Counted from the first letter of the stretch, positions 35,513-47,603 are shown. The stretch: 64,000 bases of DNA from Drosophila persimilis (GCF_003286085.1 NW_020825308.1:62001-126000); one strand, 5' to 3'. Notes: generated by a model from the letters alone, not told the origin. Numbers and translations: made by a program.

Positions 35513-36360
35513 ACGGCATACTCGTATTGTTTTTATTATTTTTAGTTTTGTTTTCGTTTTCATATTTATGTTTTTACCAACTCATTAGGTGCTAAGATTT
35601 TCATGATATTACTTGAATGCTCGCTACTCTTTCTACTTGGTGAAATAGATGCAGGCGTGTAGCTGAATGCGGAATGCGGAATGAGGAATGAGGTTGTATC
35701 CCAGTAACTCCATCAATCAGATCAGCATTGCAACTTATTTCCAGCCCCCGAATTCCATTGATTTTAATTTGTTGTCTCAGTCTGTTGTTGATTTTGATTT
35801 GCTAGCGTTATTCGTTGGTTATGTGTATAGTATGTCTGTCTGTACATATGTACATACAATTTATGTAGGTCAGTATTAAGCGTTGTACCAAATCGTTGTT
35901 TATAGTTAAATGAGGCACTCACCATGATCGATTATGCATTGTTTTCCCGAGCCCCAGCTTGTACGCGTGAGCAACCCACTTGTGGAGTACATTTTAAAAC
36001 TATACGACAGTTGTCGGCTAGCAAATAGAAATATTTGTTTTGTATTAACTGACCAACTACCAACTACTATCTAATAACTGATTCATCTGGCTTTAATTCT
36101 ATTACTTAATCCGTAGGGGCCGGTATTCGATAACAATGCTTACGATAAAAGATGCACACCGTCTTATAGATCCGACCATGGTCGAACTGTAGTCATTGCC
36201 CACTAACCCACTTAACCCGAACCCGTAGATCGTGGGTAGATCCCACTTCATTCCCTCCCCTCCCATGCTCTTTCAACGTAAAGACACGCGTACGCGTACG
36301 TACGAGAATGCGTATATTTATGTATGTATTGTAGTTGTACAATTTTATGTGGAAACGTGA

Positions 36361-36366
36361 AATAAA
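36361..36366 (+). terminator. Poly(A) signal, probably snz
   Basis: AATAAA on the + strand, about 850 bp after the snz stop codon and 51 bp short of the hdm stop codon on the opposite strand. Confidence 0.55.
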
Positions 36367-36374
36367 ACTCGGTA

Positions 36375-36380
36375 TTTATT
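36375..36380 (-). terminator. Poly(A) signal, probably hdm
   Basis: TTTATT on +, i.e. AATAAA on the hdm strand, about 37 nt beyond the hdm stop codon at 36417. It lies 9 bp from the opposing snz signal. Confidence 0.6.
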
Positions 36381-36416
36381 GAGAATCCCATTCTGGATAA
36401 TCTCTACTCCTTGGTA

Positions 36417-38033
36417 CTAGAACACGGCAATTTTTTCCACCAGTTTGTTCAGCGCTATTTCTTGCATGTCTACCACAATCGCGGAAAGATTCTTGCGCAT
36501 GCCTGCTGGTTTCCTTATGAGCAGCTTAACTTCAAAATACTTTAGCAGAAAGCGCCACTTGAGTCCGGTCTTCTCACGCTCTGAAAGCCGCTGAAAGTCA
36601 TCCGTTTTGATGCCCATCACACGCTCGGCCACGTGTCCGCTCAGACGGCTCTCGATCAACGTCCCCGTCTGATCAGACAACTCAATATTGATGTTGATGA
36701 AGCTCGAGTGTCTTGGCTCATTGGATTCCAGCGAGAACACTAATTGACAAGCTTCACTGGTGCAGTCGTTTTGATTTCGTGGAATAAGACGTTGGCATGT
36801 TGTGCTAAAAATTCAGCAATTAAATAGACATATAAAAAGAAAGAAAAACACGTGGGGTCAGACTCCTCCTGAGACTGGAAATGCCACTTGCCACTTCTTG
36901 CTGGTGTTCATGGAAAATCCGTCAATGTCGAACTTGGTGACCATACAGTAGAGCACGGCCGTAAACCGATCGTTGGCTGGATTGCAAAGTTCACCCTCGG
37001 CACGAGAGTAAATCTGTTTTGTTGTCATCTGGCTTTGGATTTCGCAGGCTGTCGACGACAAAATTGAGAGCCGATTATAAACGAATGCCACATCCGCTAA
37101 GTGCGGATGATATTCACCTGTCGGAAGGTCCTGCAAATCTGTTAGGACTGACTGTTCAAAGTTCTTAAGCGGCACAGTGGCGACAAACGAGAGTAGCGCA
37201 TCACAGTCTCCGCCGGCGGCCTGCGGATTCTCATAGATAAGCGTACAGGCGGCGTGGTTGAGCACTGGACAGCGATAGTAGTCCGAATAGGAGATACGCA
37301 CATCGATCAAGTGCAGGACGGTTCTTCGCGGCTCCCAGTACTGGGCGCGGCGTATCCACTCCGCTTGCCACAGGGATAGCAACATGCCATCTGGATAGCT
37401 GGCATCGATCACGATCAGTTCGAGGCACTGGAGTAGTCCGTTGTCCTTCCCATGGCTTGGGGTAAGCTTGCGCTTCAGCTCGCGCAACGGACGAACCGCG
37501 GCAACAACCACAAGTAGGTCCACATATGCATTGATAAGCCTTTCCTGAAGCCCAATGCCACTGACAACCTCGACCAGATTAAGGGCAGAGCCAAGGGGCT
37601 TGTGCGGCTTGTGGATGAGCTGCTGCAGGGCCTTTACGGCGGTGTCGTTGGTGTCGTGTCGCACAATATGACCAGAGCCTTCGTTGACCGTTAGTGCGCA
37701 CGAGAGGGTAGCTCGGGGCTGATAGCGAGGCTCGTGAGGCATAGAAAGCGACATCACCTTTGCGCCGACGATGTCCACCGCGTCGCCAATGTGCAGCATA
37801 GCGTCATACTCATCCACGCATGACTTCTGACCCCAGCACGTGCAATTGGTAATGTGGCTGATGGAGTCGCGTACCGTTAGCGTGATGACGCCACGCTCGT
37901 TGCCACTGAGCTTGTCCAAGAACAAGTTAGGCGACGATTTCGATATAATCAGAACAACCGTCGAAAAGTTAGTCATGGTAGGCTGCATTTCAGCCAGTGG
38001 CAAGATTTTTCTCTTTTGCGTAGAATTCGACAT
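36417..38033 (-). CDS. hdm: Hold'em, OB-fold meiotic recombination protein (MEIOB-like)
   Basis: An RPA1/MEIOB-like protein with OB folds. In flies Hdm works with the mei-MCM proteins to promote meiotic crossovers. Exon 1 starts at ATG 38033 (MSNSTQKRKILPLAEM) and stays open to a TGA at 36858. Exon 2 runs 36804-36417 after a clear acceptor (GAATTTTTAG) and encodes TTCQRLIPRNQNDC...EAC, a likely zinc-ribbon-like piece, and a final OB-type segment. N-terminal OB features include GVITLTVRDSISHITNCTCWG. The splice donor is unresolved: exon 2 needs two leftover bases from exon 1, and the only nearby GT in that phase (about 36893, after AAG AA) is weak and would drop a conserved-looking KKWQVAF stretch. 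Length would be near 510 residues. The gene is head-to-head with Ykt6. Confidence 0.8.
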
Positions 38034-38412
38034 TTTTTCGTTCAGAAGAGTTGAGATCTGGGAAAGCCGTTACTGCAACAAAATATAGGAGGAGCATTGT
38101 TGTATCGATAGATGTTCAAAACTGTATCCGATGTGATTGAGATGGTAGCCGATAGGTGTGACGTTTCCCATCTCCAATTAGGCGAAACACTCCTATACCC
38201 CTGGGTTAACGATTGTCACTTTTCTTGTTCGATGTGAAAAGCAATAAGTGAATGACATAGCTATCTCAAACCCACCCACCAAAACATTAAAAAACCTACA
38301 AGCCACGCAAGGCACTCTACAAGCAGAGCCAGACGCAAGAGAGCAGCAGCTACAAGTTTCGCAAACTGCACAGTGAGAGAGCGCTGAAATAGCGAAATAG
38401 AAATAGATAAAT
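38034..38412. promoter_or_regulatory. Bidirectional promoter, hdm / Ykt6
   Basis: The 379 bp between divergent start codons must serve both genes. A perfect DRE (TATCGATA) is at 38103-38110 with a related CCGATAG at 38150. No TATA box is evident. A shared DREF-type promoter would tie a meiotic gene to a housekeeping SNARE. Confidence 0.6.
38103..38110. promoter_or_regulatory. DRE (TATCGATA) between hdm and Ykt6
   Basis: A perfect DREF palindrome 70 bp upstream of the hdm ATG and about 300 bp upstream of the Ykt6 ATG. Confidence 0.65.
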
Positions 38413-39127
38413 ATGGTCAAGCTGTTTGCATTGAGCGTCTTCTTCAAAGGTGCCAGCGAAGCGCGTATACTGAAGACAGCATCCGACTTGCAGTCCTTCT
38501 CGTTTTTCCAACGTAGCACCGTCAATGAGTTTATGACGTGAGTAATTCATATTGGACCATTGTGCCCTCGCCACAGCGACGGCGCAATGTCCATCCCCCT
38601 CATATGACCAGCGCTTACGCACTAACATTTCTTCTCGTTTGGGTCACGGCAGCTTCGCATCGAAAACGATTGTGGAACGCACACAGCCAGCGCTTAGGCA
38701 ATCTGTTAAGCAGGATGCCTACATGTGTCACGTCTATGTTCGGGCCGATAATCTGGCGGGAGTGCTCATTGCCGATCATGAGTATCCGCACCGAGTTGCT
38801 CACACACTTATTACAAAGATACTCGACGACTTCACGGCGAAAGTGTCCGCCGACCAGTGGCCCAACGGTACGGAGGCCACCATAGCCTTTGACCTACTGC
38901 CAGCATTTTTGTCGAAATATCAGAACCCCGTAGAGGCCGATCCGCTCACGAAAATGCAGAATGACTTGGACGAGACAACGATAATATTGAAGAACACAAT
39001 TGAGGCTGTGCTGGAGCGGGGCGAGAAGCTGGATGACATGGTCAACAAATCGGAAAAGTTGTCCATACAGAGCAAGGCCTTCTATAAGACAGCGAAAAAG
39101 ACAAATTCGTGCTGCAGCTTCACCTAA
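38413..39127 (+). CDS. Ykt6: Ykt6 v-SNARE (R-SNARE)
   Basis: Encodes the 199-residue lipid-anchored R-SNARE Ykt6. It drives fusion in ER-Golgi, endosomal and autophagosome-lysosome traffic and aids Wnt secretion on exosomes. Two exons: 38413-38537 and 38653-39127, joined as AC|C (Thr). The longin domain spans about 1-130 (MVKLFALSVFFKGAS; HVYVRADNLAGVLIAD). The SNARE motif is about 135-195 with the central Arg in EAVLERGEKLDDMVNKSE. The C-terminus NSCCSFT holds a double Cys: the first is the palmitoylation site and C-S-F-T forms the prenylation box. The start matches the family N-terminus exactly. Confidence 0.96.
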
Positions 39128-40867
39128 GCTCCCCACAAAATCTCATTCCCCCTCGGACTAGCACAGAATCAGGAACACCAAGAAAAAAGGATCACTTAAA
39201 AGAGAACACCAGCAAAAACAACCAATTAAATATATTACTGAAAGTGGAGGAGTTTGTATGGTTTTTATAAAATAATTAGTTAATTTGATATATATATATA
39301 TGTGTATGAGTGTACTACCTGCTACTATATACTATATACTATATGAATACGAAATCGGCCTGGCAGCCATGGTCCCCCACTACCGCCCCCTTCCCCTTCC
39401 CCACTCTAATAAACATATGTATGTACGTATAATCGTATGCCAACTTTGGCATCCATTGTCTTGGTATTGTCTGTATGTGTATGTGTATGTCTACATATGT
39501 TTATGCTATGAATATACAAATTCTATGATGTTAATTCTACCAATATAAATAATGATCTAAACCTATAATGCTGTGTTCTGCGTGTACTTCGATGCCCAAC
39601 GATCTAACGCCCACCAATGACCTTTCGTCGGCAAAGTCTACAATTATTCTACAATCTTTGGTTCAATAGATAATAGTCTGTTTCATTCCCTGCCCTGCCT
39701 GATGCTTCGCGACGATTAAGTTGTGCTAACGCAAGCGTCGGGCATTTCAATAAAGTCAATTCGAGCGCGTTTCCTTTATCCTGTGATTCGAATTCCCACT
39801 ACGGTCACCTCCTGTTTCCATAACTAATTTTCGAGAGAGAACATTTCGACTCAATAGTGTCTACAGATCATCCATACTTTGGGACACTCCCAGGTGGAGG
39901 GAACAGATGTGTGATTGCCTGATATTCCAGAGCTCGACTACTCCTTTGAGTTTCAAGCAATTTACATGCATGCAGTCAATATGAGCGCCAAGCGGAAACA
40001 ATTGCAGTTGCAATCGTTCGACTCTTGGACTCTTATCAAATCACGGACCAATTTTATTGAAGCCGATACCTCTGTTCCGTCATCATGGGCGTTAACCTTT
40101 CCAAGTGCGAATACGGATACACGGCAAACGGAAAGGCCTGAACTGAGTGTGTCTTATTCGGCAATACACAAAGCTTTTCCCACCCACAATTCTTGAAACG
40201 AACACCAAAAACCATCTTAATAAAAGTAGTATTCAACAATTTTAATTATTTTCAGACAAAACTGAAACCAGGGCGTGGCGCAATTTGACATTTTTGTGGA
40301 TTTAATCTAATGCTCGTACGCTACGTTCGTGTATTTAAATTTCTAAGCCCACAATACAATACATAGTACATCTGAATGCTATATGTACATACTTATAGCT
40401 ATGTGGTCTATTTCCACATGAAATTCCAGTGATTATCGGTCTCCAGATTCGTTTTTTCATGCGTGAGAGCCAGGGGTTGTGTTATTAAGCGTAAAACTGA
40501 TATTCACCTGACAAAATTAAACGTCTGAGCAGGCTCAATGTCTTAGACTGCCTGCACTTTTCCGTGTGATTCCATGTTTTTGGTACTTTCGAGTGGGTCG
40601 CATAGGGAAGATTAACACTTGCCTCAACACAGAACTACTTAAAGTACGAAACAATTCGAGGAGAACCCAGAAGGGAGTTGGAATGAAGAGCATGCCACGC
40701 GACGGACATCTCGAACGGGATTTTATAAACAAGTAACATGTAAAACAGAGAAACGTACATAAATGCCGGACGGAACCTTCTCGTAGGCGTTCCAACAAAG
40801 TACCAACAAGTAAAATAAATACATTAACCCTATGAATATAGATAAATATCGACATTTTACTGAATAA
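39128..40867. other. Spacer between Ykt6 and Ocrl, possible rearrangement junction
   Basis: Contains the Ykt6 3' UTR, TATA and TATGTATG simple repeats (39285-39530) and otherwise unremarkable AT-rich sequence. A short open frame beginning ATG at 39966 has no recognisable family. No full transposon is seen. Ykt6 and Ocrl are not neighbours in D. melanogaster as I recall, so a synteny break should lie here. Confidence 0.45.
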
Positions 40868-43800
40868 CTATGCTGCTGGTAGGTCGGCTTTCGATCCCGC
40901 TCCAGCTCCTTCGTTTCTATTGGCCAGGGAATCAGCACCGTCGCTTTCGATAAAGAGACGCATAAATTGACTGCAACGGACTTTGTAGTCCGGCCAGGCC
41001 TTGCACTCGCTGCTCCGCAGAAGAATACGACCAAAGGTGACAGCTGCGCAGAGGAAATTAACGATCAATAAGATTTTCAGAAGCTCTGAATAAGATAATC
41101 AAAGACGCACCGACTTGATGCAGCTCGTAGTACTGGCACTCGATGCCCTCGCGCAAGAACATGCACAAGTGCATGAATACATTGCGTTTCGGTGGACTGA
41201 GCAGGGCTATGTAGTCCATGGCCTTCGACTTGCTATTGCACGCCAGCAGATCTTCGACAAATGGCTCAAGCAGCGCCTGCTCGGGCAGGTCCAGCAGGAG
41301 CAGCAACGCCTGTGCAGCGCTCTGTGGAGTTCCAGCTGGAGTCGCAGAAAATCAGGTGTCAGTCAGGTGTAGATATGTGGTTTTAGCACAACTTACGAAA
41401 CTCTTCGTCGGACCACGTGTCGAGCCAGTCGCGCACCACATTGAAGTGTGCGTTCACAGATTTCCGCGGCTCGAAAGTGTGGAATCCGCCCTCAAGCTTG
41501 GATCCCTGCTTGTGCAAGTAGTCGATGAGCAGAAAGAACTCGCGTGGCATCGTCACACAATATTCCTGTGAGTCATCATTCATCTGCATGCCCATAGAAT
41601 AAGTTAACTCAATGCCTTGGCGTCACGTTTGGCAACTAAGGACTAAGGACTCACCAGGTGCTTGATCTGCTCCTGTGAGTATTCACTAAGCGGGCGATCA
41701 GTGCGACACATCGTTTCCATTGAGAGGCCAAAGCAGCTGGGCTGGTAATCACCCGTGACTGTGATGAAGATGTCGCGTCCGTTCTCCACGTGCAGGATGA
41801 GGATGTCGAAGTTGTCGCTGGTGCGGATCTTTTTGAGTAGACCCCTGATCGTGTGCACGTCTGCGACCATCTTAATACGTATGCTGCGCGCCGAGTCGAT
41901 CATCAGGCTGTCCTTTCGTGGATCCACCTGCAGCCACTTCTCGCATATGTCGTGGATGTCCTTCTCCTTGAAGCTGAAGTCGACCGGCAGCGGGCAGCTG
42001 TTGTACACGTTAAAGTCCTGCATGCACGGCTCGTTGAAGCGCACCCGTCCGAAGTCGATAACAGTCTTCTCTACGCTGATCTGTGGCTGGTTGTCGTTCT
42101 CGCGCTTGTCCACCGCCTTCAGTACCTCCTCTTGCACGCGCTTGTACTTGACTTCGTCGCGAGTTTTGATCTTGACCCGGAACACGGCGTAGACGGGTTT
42201 GTGGTCGCTCTGTCGTATATCCATAATGCTGTTGTAGGCCAGCTGCTCGATGCGCGTGCCCTTCCACAGCACTCGGTCGCAGTATGCGGGCGCTCGCTGC
42301 TTTTCGCTGCTGTCATAATTGTCAGTTCCCGGGTCGTACTTGTACGTGGGCCGAAACTTGATCTCGCCCTCCGTGTAGCCCTCGAAGCACTTGCCTTTGC
42401 GCATCTCCTGGCGCAGCTGGTCGTATTGTAGGAGCAGCTCGTACGTCTGGGCATCCGTCAGCGGCCCGGGTCGTTGCTGCCCGGGCGGCTCCTGTATGCG
42501 ATAGTTCAAGTCCCCCAGCCAGAAGATGTGGCTGCAAGGTGGACAAAAAAGTAACTCAAGTGTAAGTTTCATTGTACTCGTACTCGGAGCTTACTCATGA
42601 TCGCTGATGGTGCGACCATCGTCGAATCGGAGCCCGTCCACTATTGCATTGTAGTCCTGGTTGCGCTCCTCCACATAGCCCATGTGGGCGGCCAGATGGG
42701 AGTTAACAAAGCAAATGTGTCCCTCGTTCAACTGCAAACTGATGGCCACTCCGCCCTTATTGCCCAGCGTGTTTAGAACGCCACGTGCCACGGACTTAAA
42801 GCGGCAGCGCAGGATGTGCTGGCGCAACTGCTTGCGTACGATCACCGTCAGCATGATGCCCACCAGACGGTGGTACTGCAGGATCTCGTACTCAACATCT
42901 GGATGGACACTCTGCACCATTTTTTCGCTGAAAATGCGAGACATGCAAGAAATGAGTATGTGCGAGCTTTCAGTGGGAAGTGGGTCTTGCGCTTACTTCC
43001 ACTGGGCTACACTGGCCTGGACCTGGGTGGAGTTAAGCATGGCCTTGGCAGGAGTGTCCAGCTCCTGCAAGCCAATGGCATAGATGTCAGGAGCCCGCTC
43101 GCTGCATCCCAACCAGGACCGCAGACCGTCAGGGCTGTCGCAGCAAGGTTTGTTGTTCACGTTCCAAGTGGCGCAATAGATTCTACAACAAAAGGGCATA
43201 TATATTAGTGGGTGTTGGGTGGGACAGAGTCTGCTCACATAATATCCTTGTAGACAATGTACTCGCTCTCGCGCTTCTTCAGCTCCTGCTTGACCTCGCC
43301 GATTTGGCGGTAGTCGTTCAGCCATCTGAAGTTGAGAACCGTTTCGGGATCGCTTCGGGCCATGGAACTCTTGCAGGAAATGATCTTGGCCACGAACTCT
43401 TCATAGCTGGCGCTCTCACTTGGATAGAAATAGTACTTGATGGGTCCATCCTCGGCCGTGGACAGGTCAAATTGGTAAGCCGTGATCGATCCCTTGCAAT
43501 CTATGGGCAACACCTAGACTTATGTATACATCAATAAATTGTAGGAGCCTCCATCTCACCTTGCCGCAGCTGGAAACTCTCATCAATGGCAAACACTTTG
43601 TTGACGATCAACTCATTTACAGATGTAAGCGGCGTGCGCACGAACGAAAACGAGATGATGGCAAACGTCCCGCCGGACTCCGAAGAAACCAGCGCCAGTA
43701 GTCGATTGGCGTCTTCGGGTCCCTTGATCTGATAAGCCTCAAATAGCTGGAACATAAAAAACCAAAAAGTGTTATCTTTGGGAGAGAAGACCGGCCATAT

Positions 43801-44068
43801 ATGTACGTATGCTCGGAGCTGTCTTTCGTCACTGCCTGTGTAGCGACCACGTAAGCTCCGTGCCGTACAGCCGATAATTATTCATCGTCGCTGGAGACAT
43901 TGTTTGTTTTGGCTTTTTCTTGTGTTTTTTTTGTTGGTTATGTTGGGTTGGGTCGCGTTGGCTTACATAGAGTATTATTTCGTCTTCCTTGAAACGCTCC
44001 CTGACTATTTCCAGGTTCGACTTGACCCCTGTCAGTCCATTCGGGACGTGGTCGCCCACACTTTCCAT
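40868..44068 (-). CDS. Ocrl: Inositol polyphosphate 5-phosphatase OCRL
   Basis: Encodes the single fly OCRL/INPP5B protein, 844 residues, which removes the 5-phosphate of PI(4,5)P2 on endosomes, during cytokinesis and in lysosome function. Nine exons: 44068-43967, 43746-43560, 43500-43239, 43182-42997, 42927-42595, 42531-41655, 41583-41397, 41335-41111 and 41043-40868, all in frame. A PH-like region fills about 1-150. The phosphatase domain shows IYCATWNVNNK, NTLGNKGGVAIS, VNSHLAAH, WLGDLNYRI, APAYCDRVLWKG and SDHKPVYAVF. An ASH domain follows (FGRVRFNEPCMQDFNVYN), then a RhoGAP-like domain that lacks an obvious arginine finger, as in the family. Divergent neighbour is eIF2B-epsilon. Confidence 0.95.
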
Positions 44069-45282
44069 TGCCAGGAATATTGATTGATTGATACTTTGGT
44101 TGGCTTCCCTCGTTCCCTCGTTCCTTGTGTTTGTGATGTCGGTCCGAGTCTAGGTGGCTCCGGCGTTTTTGTTCGTTGTTTTTAATCTCGCAATGCAGAA
44201 AAATACTTGGCTTCTGTGATGTGCTGTGGCAACTGCTTCGATATGGATAGTTGTTTGCTTTTCTATTTTTAGTTGGCGCGCCAGTCAGCCGCGGCAGCGA
44301 AAAGTGACATTAATGACGAGCGTATGGGATTGGAATTCCGATGCGAAATGGGCGTTTCTTTCGATTGCGAGGGCGAACTTGAGGGCTCGGGCTCTGGTCT
44401 GACCCTGCTCTTGGTTGAAACCGTAGCCGTTTGTTTGTTTCTGCTTCGGTTTATCGTTGTTGTTGCTGTTGTCTCGGGGTTCTCATTTTCCGTCAAGGCG
44501 GGCGTATCACAGACGCTGGACGCTGTCTCTCACACATATGAACACAGGCAGCCACTTATTCATCGGCGATGACGATAATTACGTTTAAATTTCAGGTTTC
44601 GATTCTGAATTGTTCATAACCGTGATTGAATGGATTGCATCCATTACATAGTTCACATCTCACACGAAAACTGTCACACGCGTGAATAACTGCTCAAAAA
44701 ACATGTCATTACTGTGGCTTTATAGTATTCTTTCGTGGGACCGAGACCTGCTCAGTGGAAGTTGTTACGACCCGCCTCTTTACCACCCTGGCCTATCGTT
44801 CCCAGCTATCTCACGGGGAAGTCAGGGTTGTTTCCGACCCGATAGACCAGCGGACGGATGAACAAAAACAAAAAAACCAAACCAACTTTTCAACCAAGCT
44901 TGTCCCCGTTGGCACTCTCTTCAGCGGGGATATTTGATATTATTATCCCTAGCGTGGTCCCTCCCTTCCATGAACGCCACATTTTGAATTCGCGCGCTCC
45001 CTTTTTCTATTCAGGGTCCCGCTCTTCTTCTCGCTCTCGTCCCACGCAACTAACGTTTTCTACGCACTCATAACTACACTTGACTTTCATATTATATTTT
45101 CTTATTTATCTATTTTTAACAATATTAATTCATAACCTAGATTCCCAGCCCTGACTATCGGCTCTCTCTAAGACCGCCCATAACAAAGTGTAACAGCGGT
45201 CTACCAACACTGCCATATCAGCTGAGGCTCTAGTATCCAATACACTTCAGGCTGACGGGAAAGCGTCGTTTGGTTAGATAGC
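44069..45282. promoter_or_regulatory. Divergent spacer, Ocrl / eIF2B-epsilon
   Basis: These 1.2 kb separate two divergent start codons. They contain GTT- and TTGTTG-rich sequence near 44440-44475 and CT-rich sequence near 45020-45040. No DRE, TATA box or other gene is evident. Leaders of both genes must lie at the two ends. Confidence 0.45.
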
Positions 45283-47573
45283 ATGGCACAATTCGAAAAG
45301 GAAATCGTCCAGGCGGTGCTCATAGCCGACAACAATGTATGGAACTTCAAGCCGCTTTCCGACGAAGGCTCTACGGTAGCTATTGGCCCATTTCCGCCTC
45401 GGAAAGTTTTATAGCGTGCCTCCTTTCTCTCCGCGCAGGCCCTGCTTCCCCTGGTCAACGTGAGCATGCTGGACTATGCATTGATAGCACTGAATCGCAG
45501 CGGAGTCGAGGAGGTCTTCGTCTATGCCAGCCTTTACCTCCAGGAAATACGCGACCACATCAAGTAAACAATCATTTAGTCACACTTTGTTCGACTCCGT
45601 TCAATATTTTATGTTCACAGGGCAGGGATTGCCACGTATGCCTCCTGGTCCTTCAAAATGACTGTACACATGATTGGGGGCGAGGGATGCCGCTGTTTCG
45701 GCGACGCCATGCGAGATCTCGACGCCAAGGCACTTATCCGGGGTAATTTCATCCTTATGGGCGCTGATACTGTCACCAATGCAGACCTACGGCCGGTTCT
45801 GGACCAGCATAAGCGGATGGCAAAGTTCGACAAGGGCACAGCTGCCACCCTGGTGTTCAAGGAGTGCGCAATTAATGCCCGCACCGGTAACGAGCTTCTC
45901 ATTGCTGTCGATAAGCAAAATGCGCGCCTCCACTATCACCAGCGCCTGCGAATGAACCACAAGGAAGCGCGCTACCAGATTCCCCTTGACGTATTTCTTG
46001 GAAACTCTTGCGTCGCGCTGCATCACAACCTTCTGGACCCGCAAATCGCGATCGGCTCACCCTCGATGCTTTCGCTATTTAGTGACAACTTTGACTTCCA
46101 GACGCGCGACGACTTCGTGCGTGGTCTGCTCATCAACGAGGAGTTGCTGGACAGCCGCATCTACGTAGCCCTGCTGCCGGCCGCCCAGTACGCGCACAAA
46201 GTCAATAACTGGCCCTCCTACCAACTTGTAAGCCGGGACATCATCAACCGTTGGGCTTACCCACTCGTTCCTGACATGGGCGTCTACAAGTTGCACCAGC
46301 AGTACGTCTTTCACAAGGACAACATCTACAAAAGCCACGAGGCGCACGTGTCCAAGGTAGCGCTGCGTGAGAATGTGGTGATCCAGGCGGGCAGCCATGT
46401 GGAGGCAGGCACTGTAATCAGCGACACGGTCATTGGGGAAAACTGCCGCATCGGAAAGAACTGTCAGCTGAGCAATGTGTTCTTGATGGCCAACGTGACC
46501 ATACAAGACAACTGCCGGCTGGAACACTGCGTGGTGGGATCCAGCGCCGTCATTGAAGCGGACTGCGATATCAGCGCCGGTTGCGTCGTGGGCGCCAAGT
46601 GCGTGCTCCCAAGAAAGACGAAGCTGGCCAAGACCCTGGTCACTAGCTCACCGAGCACACAACGCAGGGCGGAACAGGAGCAGGAACAGGATTACGAGGC
46701 AGTGGAGCTAGAGGCCATTGGACCGCAGGCCTACATCGTGAGCGACATCACCACGGGGGATCCCGACGACTCGGATGACGAGGAGCTGCTGCCCCAGCAG
46801 ACGCTCTGCATACCCAAAATGGGTGACCTGATGGCGCCACTGGACGACATCAGCTACTGCAGCGACGTCAGCGACGACGACGATGAAGGGTCGCGAGCCG
46901 TCACGCCCCTACCCGACGACACCAACAGTGAGATGAGATGAGATGCACCTGAATGCACGTTGGGTCTAGATCTGAATTTAATTGTGTTTTCCCCAATTCT
47001 AGTTTTCCTAAGCGAGGTGATCGATTCGCTGTCCCGCGGCTTCAGGGAGAAGTCGAATCCGGACTTCCTCATATTGGAGATCAACTCCTCGCGCTATGCC
47101 TACAACATGTCCCTGAAGGAGGTTAACTTCAATGTGGTCAAGGCCGTGTTCGGTATGCAGTGCATCGTCGAGCCGGCTAACAACAATGTGCTGGTGGCCA
47201 TCAGCGCCGCCTTCAAGCAGCTGGGACCCGTGGTCTCAAACTACATAAAGAGCGAGGAAGCCATGCTGGACTGCTTGAAAGCCCTAGAGGTGCGTCATCT
47301 GCGGATGAGGGTATGAGGGGCATTTGAATGATGAGTGATTGCTTTCAGGATGTGTACGAGGAGAATCCGCTGGTGCAGGAGAAGATCTCGCAGATTGTCC
47401 ACTACCTATACGACAAGGACTTCGTGTCGGAGGATGCCATCCAGGCGTGGTATGCCCAACTCGGTGGCCAGGAGCATGCCCAGCTGCGCCAGAGCCTCGT
47501 CAAGCTGGTCGACTGGCTGAATCAGTCCAGCGAAGAGGATGACAACGACGAGGAAGAGGATTTCAGTGAATAA
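45283..47573 (+). CDS. eIF2Bepsilon: Translation initiation factor eIF2B, epsilon subunit
   Basis: The catalytic subunit of eIF2B, which exchanges GDP for GTP on eIF2 and so controls translation start and the integrated stress response. It has 678 residues in five exons: 45283-45375, 45439-45563, 45621-46927, 47003-47289 and 47349-47573. An N-terminal nucleotidyltransferase-like domain (about 1-300; LPLVNVSMLDYAL, GEGCRCFGD) leads into a left-handed beta-helix with hexapeptide repeats (about 317-400; VIQAGSHVEAGTVISDTVIG). An acidic linker (SDDEE, SDDDDEG) and the C-terminal W2/HEAT domain (about 510-678) ending in DEEEDFSE follow; this domain carries the exchange activity. Exon 1 uses a weak donor (ACG|GTAGCT), yet the join ST|ALLPL fits the family. 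The stop codon lies inside the AATAAA signal. Confidence 0.95.
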
Positions 47574-47574
47574 A
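47569..47574 (+). terminator. Poly(A) signal overlapping the eIF2B-epsilon stop codon
   Basis: The last codons read GAA TAA A, so AATAAA at 47569-47574 includes the TAA stop at 47571-47573. If used, the 3' UTR is only about 15-30 nt. Confidence 0.6.
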
Positions 47575-47603
47575 GCAAAGACTGCCACTATTTTGTTACA
47601 CCT

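Larger units (their letters stand above)
35513..36416. other. Tail-to-tail spacer, snz / hdm
   Basis: Contains the 3' UTRs of two convergent genes. On the + strand AATAAA is at 36361-36366, the only strong poly(A) signal I see for snz, about 850 bp past its stop. The hdm signal (TTTATT on +) is at 36375-36380. The two transcripts should overlap here. CGTACG-type repeats lie at 36290-36310. Confidence 0.55.

Noticed and set aside
39966-40196. Short + strand frame in the Ykt6-Ocrl spacer as a gene
   Set aside because: Under 80 codons from its ATG, no domain and no promoter signal beyond chance.
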